24,869 bases of DNA from Gryganskiella cystojenkinii (taxonomy: Eukaryota > Mortierellomycota > Mortierellomycetes > Mortierellales > Mortierellaceae). This document shows positions 1 through 10,343 of the stretch, piece after piece (within the stretch, counting starts at the first letter, position 1; every line of letters starts with the position of its first letter). The notes below the pieces were generated by a model. That model was not told where the DNA came from. It did not search any database and worked only from the letters and a program-made list of their open reading frames with translations. The stretch lies in NCBI GenBank assembly GCA_015852425.1, contig JAAAIG010000507.1, forward strand, positions 1 to 24,869, in the 5' to 3' direction. A program made the position numbers and the translations under genes.

Positions 1-289
1 GCACGACTAGTTTTAGGCTGGCAACAGCTTCTAATAGTAACGAATAAAGGGATAGTGGCTTATCATATTATTTTGGTCGGATCTTCTCTCCAACTGGTGG
101 GTTTCGGTCCCGCTCTCTGTTCTTTGTTCCATCAACCCTGACTGTCTCTACATTCTCTCCCCTCATCCCCACTTTCGGACCATCTATTTTTTTATCTTCT
201 CATCGCGTTGTTTCTCCTGCAAACTGACATTACGGACCAATCCCCACATTCACAACCCTTCTTTTTCTTCCCAAACTGTTCTCCTCAAG
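1..289. other. 5' flank of the TRAF7-like gene, no start codon visible
   Basis: This stretch is pyrimidine-rich and contains no ATG on the + strand. It ends in a good acceptor-like sequence: a CT-rich tract followed by CAAG at 286-289, with a branch-like CTGAC at 224-228. It may therefore be the tail of an intron whose first coding exon lies before the window. It could instead be 5' UTR if a non-AUG start is used. I see no RNA gene or repeat in it. Confidence 0.4.
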
Positions 290-2648
290 TCACGCCACCA
301 CCCCGTCCTCGCGCTCGTCCCCAGAGCCCACGGGGTCGTCCTCCGCAGCCTCGGTCCACATCCCCACAAACAGACCTGAGGAAGAGGAGGAAGAACCCGA
401 GGTCGAGTTTCTGCACACACCCTCGCCCTCCATCCTCTGTCCAGTGTAAGAAATACCATGTCTGTGAGGCATTACGAAACACACACTTGAATAATGAAAT
501 CTTTAGATAGCTTTTTGAAATGACTCACACATACAAAATGTTTGTTGGTATCTTCTCATTAGATGTCAAGATGTCTGCAGGGAACCGGTCATCACCAACG
601 GATGTAACCACTCCTACTGTGCCTCGTGCATCTATCACAGCATAGAGATCGAGCCGTTTTGTCCACTCTGTCGCTCTCGTATCAAGATTGAAGGTCAGGA
701 GGCTTGCATCAAATTTACAAGAGGATCGAAGTTCTATGGACAGAGCTGCATGCCACAAAAACTATACTCACTCACCCTACTATTTTTTTTCTTTCTTTCT
801 TATTTCATTCGATGGTTTTCTGCTACTAGATCTGCATCCAAATCTGGCCCTGTCAGGGTTGATCTCGGAGTTACTCGTTTACTGTTCCAACAAGAAATAC
901 GGATGCCCACAGATCATACGACAGGATGCACTTCATGGCCACGTCCTGTACTGTTCTTATGCTCCAACCATCTGTCCAAACAAAGCTTTGGGATGTCCGT
1001 ACAAAGGTAAAGAATCTCGACAAACTCCTCCCAATCCCTATGAATTGGATTCAATCATTTTTTAATCCTGACATTAATCATCGTTCTCTGACAAATTAGG
1101 AACCATGCGGGACTCAAAGGAGCACTTGAAGAACTGTGTTTACGAACGCTTCAAAGGATACATCGACACGACCAACAAGCGGTTCGAGAAGTTCGAGTCC
1201 ATGCTTGCTGTAAGATTTCGGCCCTGGAAAGATCGAGCAAGACCCACTTCTTTTATTTAAGTGCGCCTAACAGTCATGAACCTGACCCTTTTTTTTTTGT
1301 ACCACACTCTACCAAAAAAAAACAGGACCAAGCACGAGAGATTGAAAAGTTGCAACGAATCATTCGTTCAGGAAAGAGCGTCGACTATACCCTTGACCCC
1401 TCAAATATCGACGCTTCCGCCGGCTCATCCTCTTCTATTTCAACAAACCCACCTCAAAACGCTAGTGGTGCCGGATCCTCCTCCAATTCCGGAACAAAAC
1501 GGACCATCGTCTCCACTTTTCCACACGACGAAATTACGTGTCACAGGACTATTACTGGTCACCCTTGTGGTGTCACAAGCGTCGCTGTCAACCACGATCG
1601 AGTCTTTGCAGGCGCGCACGATGGCAGCACAAAGGTCTTTGATATCAACTCTGGAGAGCTGCTCAAGGAGTCGAAGGGTCATACCATGTCCGTCTGGGGC
1701 CTGGCTGTGATGCCACATGGTGATCGGTATTTCAGTGCAGGATCCGATGGCACGATCAAGGTCTGGGATTGGCGACAGGAGGAGGAATCGTCGTGTTTGG
1801 TCAAGTCGATTCCGGATCATAACGCCAAGGTGTATGGTCTCGTTGTGGATCAAGGACGACTCTACTCTGCTTCGTCAGACAAGACGATCAAGGTCTGGGA
1901 CACAGAGACTCTGGAATGTCTGGCCACATTCACGGGCCATACAGGTGGCGTCAATTGTCTCGCGGCTTTGTCGGATGCCAGCGCTCGTCAGCTCGTGACA
2001 GGTTCCTCGGACAAGACGATCAAATTGTGGGATGTGACGACAGGAACCTGTTTAAAGACTGTGCGACGTGGAACGAGTGAAGTACTTGATGTGGCTGTGG
2101 GCGATGGTATGTTATTTGGTAGCACGTACGATGCGGTCATAAATGTCTATGACCTGAACGAGACACGTGAACTGGGAACACTGAGCGGACATAATTGGGA
2201 GGTCTGGCAACTGGAATACGGTCAAGGTCATTTATTCAGTGCCAGTTTCGATCACACGATCAAGCGTTGGGATCCAAGGCGGTTCCAATGCGATCTGACC
2301 TTGAAGGGACACAAGAGTAAGTTTATGATGCGATGAACGGGCTGTTGCAAAGATAAACAGGTATTGTGTGTCTAAGCATTTTTGTTTTTTTGTATGAATA
2401 ATATAAGGCTTTGTCCATGGAATGGCCCTGGCGGACCAATATCTGGTCACTGGATGCGCAGACCGTACTATCAAGGTAAAAAAAAAAAAAAAGAAACGAC
2501 GGAATCGGATGTTTGTGCGCTGCCTCTGTGTTAGCGTCCAATTTTATTTTAATTTATATTTCTTTATGTGTGTTTCTGACTCTCTTTTACCCTTTACTCT
2601 CTACTCTCCCTCTCTCTCTTTCTGATGTTTACATAGATATGGCGTTGA
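290..2648 (+). CDS. TRAF7: TRAF7-like RING / TRAF zinc finger / WD40 E3 ubiquitin ligase, 5' partial
   Basis: Probable E3 ubiquitin ligase. Exons: 290?-445, 563-693, 830-1006, 1100-1209, 1326-2316, 2408-2475, 2637-2648; all junctions keep phase. A Ser/Pro- and Glu-rich leader precedes a RING finger (CPVC, GCNH, CASC, CPLC) split by the first intron at 446-562. A TRAF-type Cys/His region follows (YCSNKKYGC, HVLYCSYAPTICPN, HLKNC), then a short charged coiled-coil stretch (about 1160-1370), then seven WD40 repeats from about 1546 to the stop. Domain order and the terminal IKIW-R ending match animal TRAF7 (RING, TRAF zinc finger, coiled coil, seven WD40). The last exon holds only three codons and TGA. 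No ATG occurs in frame or anywhere in 1-445, so the start is missing from the window or non-AUG. The family call is strong; substrates are unknown. In animals TRAF7 acts in MEKK3 signalling, which cannot be assumed here. Confidence 0.85.
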
Positions 2649-2859
2649 CGAAGAGGGAGCAGGCGTATTATTTTAGTTTTGATGAACATAAACGAACTTC
2701 CTTGAGAAGGGTGGCTTGGCTGTGACCGTCAATTTTTTTCATTCTTTTTCCAACAGCAGCGAAGGAGAGAAGGAAGCATTGCGTGCCACCACATAAAAAA
2801 AACGCCTGTTCTCTCCCATTTACATCCCATCCCTTTTACATCGAACAAGGATCCTCTGG

Positions 2860-2876
2860 ACACACACACACACACA
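2860..2876. repeat. (CA)8 microsatellite
   Basis: A short perfect CA dinucleotide run lies in the 266-nt gap between the TRAF7-like stop and the WDR5 start, about 40 nt upstream of the WDR5 ATG. It probably lies in the WDR5 promoter or 5' UTR. Confidence 0.8.
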
Positions 2877-2914
2877 AAAAATTCGTTGTATCTCTCAATA
2901 ACCCATAAAACAAC

Positions 2915-4977
<2,063 letters not shown>

Positions 4978-5303
4978 TCATGAAAAAAGAACGACCTTTC
5001 TTTTCTTTTTAAAAAAAGAAAGGTCTATCTCCGGTAATCATTCAAGATTCTTGATTATTATTGTAGTCGCCCATTGTATTGTACTCATAGGCTGTTAAGG
5101 GCGCACCCTCTTTTTTTTCTTTTCTTTTTCAATTTTGCTCGAAATAATATCCAACCCTCCAACGATGACAAAAAAAACGTACACTGTGTTCTGTATATGT
5201 TCTTTACTGTATGGCAGTGATGATGGATAAAAGGGTAGCAATGATGATGGTAATGATGATGGTAACAATGGCTATTCTTGATTTACACTAGTAATTTACT
5301 CGT
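4978..5303. other. Convergent 3' UTR region of WDR5 and the phosphatase
   Basis: This is the tail-to-tail gap between WDR5 (+) and the PHOSPHO-type gene (-). It holds a strong inverted repeat just after the WDR5 stop, T-rich tracts, and a degenerate ATGATGATGG(T)A repeat at about 5216-5270. I see no ORF or RNA gene. Confidence 0.6.
4993..5025 (+). terminator. Perfect 12-bp inverted repeat in the WDR5 3' UTR
   Basis: Arms GACCTTTCTTTT (4993-5004) and AAAAGAAAGGTC (5014-5025) are exact reverse complements around a 9-nt spacer, 15 nt after the WDR5 stop codon. In RNA this forms a stable hairpin in either transcript direction. It could affect 3' end formation between the convergent genes, or mRNA stability. 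The function is inferred; the base pairing is seen directly. Confidence 0.6.
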
Positions 5304-6722
5304 CTATGCCCGGACAGGTTGGGCATAAAGCTTTGAATCTGAAGACTCGACAGTAGACAATACCTCTTGGTGTGTTGACGAGAACGATGCTGAAGATGCC
5401 GTTGTTGATGGGGTGACACAAGAAGACATGTTGAAGATCGACTGCGTTGCCTGGAGGACATCCTTGGCGTTATTCCAGTAGATAATATTGGCCTTGACTA
5501 ACTCTGGGCGCGCTGCAATTTCCTTCTCCAACTTCAATCCACCACGAGCCAAAACCAGGTCGTGACTATGTGAGTAGGGCAAATGAGAGAATATGTCAAC
5601 AAAAAATCTACGTGCGCCACCAATATAAGCGGACAGAAGGTTGCAGGGGGCTAAAAAATCTTTTTACCTAGAAAGACGCGTCGACGGGCAAAAGTCGTTG
5701 GAGGCATCACCCATGTAGACGACCTGGTCCCAAGTCTGAGAATCCATCAATTTTTGCAACTCGCGACCTTTGCACAGGTTGGGTTCACAGGGCAGGTGGC
5801 AGCGATGGGGCTCGAGATCCAATCCATGGTACCGAACAACGTTCAAACGTCCACGGTCGTCGAATGAGGCGGGGTTTGTGATGACACGTGTGAAGATGTC
5901 GTTGATCTTATACGCCTATATTTTATTTGTATGCAAAGACATGAAAGCGGGTGAGGTTAGGGTCCATGTGCGCGATCGATTGGGAAGATCAGTCCTGCAA
6001 GAAAATGACTGAAAAATAAAACAACACCGCACAAATAATGGATAACAGAACATTTCGTTGAGAAAAGGCCTAGGCAAACAAAAAAGCTTTGCATGTGTAC
6101 CTTCAAGATAGTCTCGATGTAAACAGTGTTGGCGTCAGAGAGAATGTACAACTCCGACCCTTGGTCTTTCATCAGGCGAAGGGCCTCGATCATGTCTGGG
6201 GACTAAAAAAAAATAAAAAAAGACGGGAAAGAAGCATTGGTACCTCGAAATGAGTAAAATAAAAGTTGATCCGGGCTCCGGGAGGAAAAACATTTCAAAG
6301 ATTTCTCCCATGATTTTGTTCTTCCAAGAGCTTAAGACACTCCGTCATTCCGAACAAGGAAATAGACTTACAAAGGGGATCTGGCCAAGGGTTTTCTCGA
6401 GTTGCGCTCTGGTCACTCCACGATCATAGAGCTTTCCCAGCAGTTGCTGCCTGGAGAAGGAGAAAGCAGGTGGGGAGAAAAGCAAATTTGTGTGATGAGA
6501 ATGTAACCAAGAACTAAACTAAGATCTTTTTTTTTTTGCTCTTGAAGAAGGCAAGCGAACATACTGCAGATCAGTCCACTGAGTCTTGCCGATGGCGGCC
6601 TGTTGTTCTTGGTAGAGCTCCTCGCTCAAGTGTTGGAAGACCCAGTAGTCCGAGTCAGCCTCGATCAGGGTCCAGTCAAAGTCAAAGACAAAGAGGCGCT
6701 TGGCTTGGGATCGGGAAGGCAT
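5304..6722 (-). CDS. PHOSPHO-type HAD-superfamily phosphatase
   Basis: Small-metabolite phosphatase of the PHOSPHO1/PHOSPHO2 family (putative phosphatase of the HAD superfamily). Exons in coding order: 6722-6565, 6450-6372, 6202-6101, 5915-5668, 5565-5304; 282 residues, phases consistent. HAD motif I is FVFDFDWTLIEADSD near residue 12, with both catalytic aspartates. Motif II is LSDANT, a lysine lies in the CEPNLCKG segment, and motif IV is YMGDASNDFCPS, all in family order. RGVTRAQLEKTLGQIPF and the Cys/His-containing CHLPCEPNLC segment are typical of PHOSPHO proteins. Animal relatives act on phosphoethanolamine and phosphocholine (PHOSPHO1) or pyridoxal phosphate (PHOSPHO2); the sequence does not tell which applies here. 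The C-terminus ends in a Ser/Thr-rich tail absent from animal proteins. No signal peptide is evident, so it is probably cytosolic. Confidence 0.9.
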
Positions 6723-7978
6723 ATCAAATATTATGTGTGAGAGAAAGAATAGAAGAATATAGAGATGAGGGGACGAAAGGTGAGTGGAGAGGGTGACGGT
6801 TTTTTGTTGGAGGAATGGAGGAATGAATGTACATGAGAGATGAGAATGAGAATAGAAGCAAAGAGAGAAGTCATTTTATACGGCGCCGGTATTTTTGGAC
6901 AGCGCGTTCTTTTTTCTTGTCCAAAGGGTCATGACGGACTTTCTTTGAGAGTCATGGCGCATGGTGCAAGGCACTAATAGAAAACGTACCAGGCGAACAT
7001 ACACCGTTCAATTCAATTGTTTTCTTTCGTTTTTAGGAAAATCGCTCTTTTTGTGGTTCAGCCGCGGCGGGAACTCAGCGAGCTTTTCTTTGAACATGTG
7101 GGGCAAGCCCCTGCCGGTCTTGATCCATGATTGACTCTTTTCTTTTGCTTCTTTCCAAACCCTGGCGTGGAGCAATTCGTTTCTTTGCTGTCTGTATTAT
7201 TGAATCAGACAAACAATTTTGCCGAATGAAAACTCCCAGAGTTGGTTTTGTCAGCGCAAAATGCCTGAGAGAAAGCCAGGCGTGCACGTTGCTCTGCTTA
7301 TATGTCTCTCCCTCGCTGTGCTTTTTTCACTTTCTCTTTCATTTCTCGCAGAGTTTTAAACCGGGGTAAGCGGCATGTAAAAGGAGCGAACGGAATGAAT
7401 CATGCTTGGGCCTTAACACCGCCAGATAACTCTCCTAGTCGTCCACTCTAGACAGCCGTTGTCTTTTGTTCATCCTGGCAAAACCACGTCCAATACTCTT
7501 GGCCATGAGGCTCTCGTAAACTTTCAACTCGATTACCTACAAGCAACCCAACCAGCACTCTTCACGAACCGCACATGGGCAGTCCAAATATCGTCTTTTA
7601 ATGTCAGTGCCTCCCTAAGTAATGTCAATTCATATTCGACCTGTCCTTGATCGGAGTTGACCCCACGTGTGAGGCAGCAAGGGGCTTTTTTGTCTGCAAA
7701 ACCTCTCGAAGATATGTTGAGGAGACGAAGTAAACCAAGGCAAAGCCCCAAAGCCATCTCCGCACGCTTTTTTCATTGACGTCAGTCATAGACAACGCGG
7801 GATAATTACTCATCGTGCATGCTAGACGTTCGTAGTCATCGTTTCCAAAGGTTTGAGGGAATTTTTTTTTTTTTTATATATTTATTGTTCAAAAATGTCT
7901 GGTGAGGTGAAGTTCAAAAGGGAAAGAAATATATTTGAAAAAGCGCAAAGAGAAAAGGTATTCGGAGACAAAAGGGAT
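6723..7978. other. 1.26-kb gap: phosphatase promoter and antizyme 3' flank
   Basis: Both neighbours are on the minus strand, so this holds the phosphatase promoter near 6723 and the antizyme 3' UTR near 7978. Open frames exist (for example 7459-7650 + and 7533-7757 -), but they overlap, match no family I know and lack a convincing start or intron structure. A CACGTG lies at about 7666. I see no tRNA, no repeat array and no recognisable transposon. Confidence 0.5.
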
Positions 7979-9096
7979 TTACAAATCCATGCCCATAACC
8001 AAGTACTTTGGGTTGGCATTGGGAAGAATGGCAGGGTGGACCATCTCAAAGCCAGCGTACATCAACGTGCGAACAAGCTTGGCTATTTTTTTTTTTTTTG
8101 CGGAGATAGACAAGAAAAAACGGGGGATAATGAGTGGGTGTTAGTCAGGGTAATCCGAGACACACTGGAAAGGGTCATGGACTGAAAATAGCATTTCTGG
8201 AATTTCTTTTGCTATCCACTTACCGAGACCGGGGTTGGCCTTCTCCAGACAGAGATGAACAGTCTTGCAACCAAGCTGTTCCTCGGCAAGGTCGAGGGCT
8301 GCCACAACGCTCTAGATGACGGTGATGAGAACAGAGAGGCACAGCTTGATTAGTAAATCACAAAAAGAATACAGAAGAATGACCGCAGTAAGAGAACAAA
8401 GAAGAACACTTTTTTTTACCTCACGAATTTCCATATCTTCCCATCCATTGCCACGCAAGAACAAGGCACCCTCAGAGACGAACCCGAACCAAGTGTTGTT
8501 GGAACTCGAGTCCGTGCCCGTGGAGGTGATGGTCAAGCGCGCATCAATCTTCACATCCTTATTGAACTTTTCATCCTCATTCATCTCCAGACGAATCAAC
8601 TGGGGTTGGTCGGCAACCTTTTGGGTGGAAGAAGAGGGGTAGAACTGCTTCATATCCTTAATAAACAAAGCAATCTCCTCCTCGTCCGAGGTCTTGCCGA
8701 CCCGGCGACGCTGCTCACAGGCCCTGCTGCCACTGAGGCCTGTGAGCTTCATCGCGCAATCATTAATAGCGATGTCAGGGCCGCCACTGTCCTCTGCCCT
8801 CCACTATTTTATCGGATAAAGAAAATATATCTTCAGGTCAGTATCTCGTCTCTCGGGCGGTACCATATACGTATTAGTTTCTAAAGAGCTGACATCTCCA
8901 ACAACTTACAAGTTGAATACACATAGCACTGAGGCCCCTTCGCAGCCTCATCCGAGAAGCAGACGGCCAAGACGTTGGACTGCTGCGAACGACGGATGGG
9001 AGCCGAGGCAAAGTTATCGAGCTGGTAGTTGATGGCCATCAGGCCACCAAGATTACTACTACTATTACTATTATTATTACTAATGAGGCCCGCCAT
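7979..9096 (-). CDS. OAZ: Ornithine decarboxylase antizyme, made by +1 ribosomal frameshifting
   Basis: Antizyme binds ornithine decarboxylase monomers, sends them to the 26S proteasome without ubiquitin and lowers polyamine uptake; its synthesis rises with polyamines through +1 frameshifting. Exons in coding order: 9096-8910, 8803-8420, 8311-8224, 8082-7979. Frame 0 starts at ATG 9096, crosses intron 1 (8909-8804) in phase and stops at UGA 8777-8775 after 71 codons. Skipping one base there opens a second frame to the TAA at 7979-7981, giving about 253 residues in total. The second frame carries the antizyme core: WFGFVSEGALFLRGNGW, then ALDLAEEQLGCKTVHLCLEK, then LVRTLMYAGFEMVHP, matching the animal VLLEFAEEQL..HVFICFHK..LLRTFSFLGFEIVRP pattern. 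The N-terminus is Asn/Ser-rich from an AAT/AGT codon run, and a second in-frame Met at residue 20 could be an alternative start. Gene finders that ignore frameshifting will split or truncate this gene. Confidence 0.93.
8713..8774 (-). promoter_or_regulatory. Two tandem RNA hairpins right after the frameshift stop
   Basis: On the minus strand the first base after UGA begins CAUCGC (8774-8769), which pairs perfectly with GCGAUG (8755-8750) around a 13-nt loop. After two A residues, GCUCACAGGCC (8747-8737) pairs perfectly with GGCCUGUGAGC (8723-8713) around another 13-nt loop. Both lie inside the second coding frame. Their position suggests a 3' frameshift stimulator like the pseudoknot of animal antizymes, although here they look like stacked stem-loops. 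Pairing is seen directly; stimulation is inferred. Confidence 0.65.
8774..8786 (-). promoter_or_regulatory. Programmed +1 frameshift site UGG CGG CCC UGA C
   Basis: Frame 0 reads W-R-P and then UGA (8777-8775). A +1 shift at CCC (8780-8778) moves the ribosome to GAC (8776-8774) and into the antizyme frame. CCC followed by U lets one proline tRNA re-pair from CCC to CCU, and UGA followed by C is a weak stop context; both are known to favour +1 shifting. Vertebrate sites read UGG UGC UCC UGA U and the baker's yeast site GCG UGA C, so the Trp codon two codons before the last sense codon and the UGA are shared features. Confidence 0.88.
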
Positions 9097-9448
9097 GTTG
9101 GTTTGCTGTCTTCGCTGAGCGGTGTGGAGAAAAGTGGGAAATGGGGGGGGTTTGTGTTGGGTTTGGGGATTGGGAAGAGTAAATCAAAAAAAAAGATAGA
9201 GATCGACTGTAAAACAGGGGCTGGTTGGCGAGTTGTTGGTGTTTGGGAAAAGTGTTTTTGATTGAATGAATAAAGATGGATGTTCGAAAAAAAATCGAAC
9301 GGTGCGACCACACTGTACAATCCTGAAATTTGAAACCAATCAGCGTGTCTGCCCCTTAATAAAGATGACGACATAGAATTTCACGTGACAAAAGTCGAGA
9401 ATTCAAGTTCAGATCGGACTCAGGATCCTAATTGGTATCTGAAGATCT
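9097..9448. other. Antizyme promoter and 5' UTR region
   Basis: This stretch lies between the antizyme start (-) and tRNA-Glu (+). On the minus strand it is rich in T and C near the start codon, as in the 5' UTRs of neighbouring genes. A palindromic TCACGTGA lies at 9381-9388, a bHLH-type site. Only one upstream ATG occurs on the antizyme strand (9374-9372), in another frame and perhaps beyond the transcription start. Confidence 0.5.
9381..9388. promoter_or_regulatory. TCACGTGA palindrome, candidate bHLH binding site
   Basis: A perfect 8-bp TCACGTGA lies 285 nt upstream of the antizyme ATG and about 60 nt upstream of tRNA-Glu. In fungi this core is bound by Cbf1, Pho4 and similar bHLH factors. 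The motif is seen; use by the cell is inferred. Confidence 0.35.
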
Positions 9449-9519
9449 TCCTAGTTGGTCCAGTGGTCAGGATTTGTCGCTCTCACCGACAAGGCCCGGG
9501 TTCGATCCCCGGACTGGGA
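9449..9519 (+). tRNA. tRNA-Glu (anticodon CTC)
   Basis: A 71-nt cloverleaf without intron. The acceptor stem TCCTAGT/ACTGGGA pairs over 7 bp with one T-G wobble. The D arm starts GTCC. The anticodon stem TGTCG/CGACA closes loop CTCTCAC with anticodon CTC, reading GAG (Glu). The T arm CCGGG/CCCGG closes TTCGATC. Internal promoters fit consensus: A box TGGTCCAGTGG (9456-9466) and B box GGTTCGATCCC (9499-9509). A TTTT pol III terminator follows at about 9527-9530. The start of the gene is set by acceptor pairing. Confidence 0.95.
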
Positions 9520-10343
9520 ATTCATCTTTTGCTCTGCTCGCCATCAGCAAAAAAGTCCTTCCTTTTGGGTCGAACATACTTTTGAGTTTCTGTTCTTTGA
9601 ATGTTTTTACCTCTTTTTTATCAGCAAGGAACGGCGGTTCGATCCCAGAGGCGTCACGGTGCTAGTCTGTCGTCGGTCGCTATCATGGGCCGGTACTAGC
9701 AAATGTTGCGGACAAGATCAATAACTTGAACAAGTCAAGGCATCGCAGATATCATGACCAACCGGTATCGAGGAGTAGGGAAGAGCAAGCCTCTGGACCG
9801 CGCGCTGTTCAAAGACTGTGGAATGGGAAAAAGCTGCTGGGATTATGCTGGATTGGGAACCCTGGTGCTCATGTTGAGGACCGTGATGTGGCGGTGATGA
9901 TTGCAACAGTTATTATCATAAACGGTCGCGAGCAGCAGTTCATACAGCGGAAAGAGTGGCTTTAAAGATCGCGGACGAGCTAGTACTCAAGGCATACCAA
10001 GGATGGACGACGTTGTATTTCCTTTTCAAGACTGTCGGCTAACAAGATGATAAACCGAACACAAAAGGCTTCCTGGGTGCGTCTCCTAGAGGAGCGGACG
10101 CGCATGATGTCGTGGATTATAAAACACTGGGTGCAGGTAGATCCGTCTTGGGAGGATGAGCCACACTTAAATGTAGGAGAGTTTGAGACGAGGACCATAG
10201 TGCACGGGCATTTTATTATTAGTTTTAGCTCAGCTTTCATGACGCGATCTACCGGTCACGTTGTTCACTATCAGGGCCTTGGGTAAAAAACAAAAAAGAG
10301 TTCTTTTCGGGAGAAGGAGTGGGAGTCAGAGAATTTATCTGCT
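9520..10343. other. Gap between tRNA-Glu and the EVE gene, with possible coding relic
   Basis: This holds the tRNA terminator, an isolated B-box motif GGTTCGATCCC at 9636-9646 with no cloverleaf around it, and protein-like stretches on the + strand at about 9726-9965, 9903-10027 and 10047-10286 in changing frames. None matches a family I recognise. They may be a decayed gene or chance. The 3' UTR of the EVE gene enters from 10343. Confidence 0.4.

Noticed and set aside
5216..5270. GTGATGA/ATGATGA motifs as a box C/D snoRNA
   Set aside because: They belong to a degenerate ATGATGATGG repeat, with no CUGA box or terminal stem at suitable spacing.
7459..7757. Overlapping open frames on both strands as small genes
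   Set aside because: They overlap each other and have no recognisable motif, intron structure or start context, so I left them as intergenic.
8312..8752. 146-codon frame starting at Met 8752 as an independent gene
   Set aside because: It is the antizyme second frame plus intron read-through. Antizyme homology begins upstream of it and the frameshift explains its entry.
9039..9374. Overlapping upstream frame on the antizyme strand as a polyamine-responsive uORF
   Set aside because: Its only ATG (9374) lies 278 nt upstream near the bHLH site and may precede the transcription start; there is no evidence that it is in the mRNA.
9563..9578. GGGTCGAACA as a possible minus-strand tRNA B box
   Set aside because: The T stem does not pair and no other tRNA arms are present.
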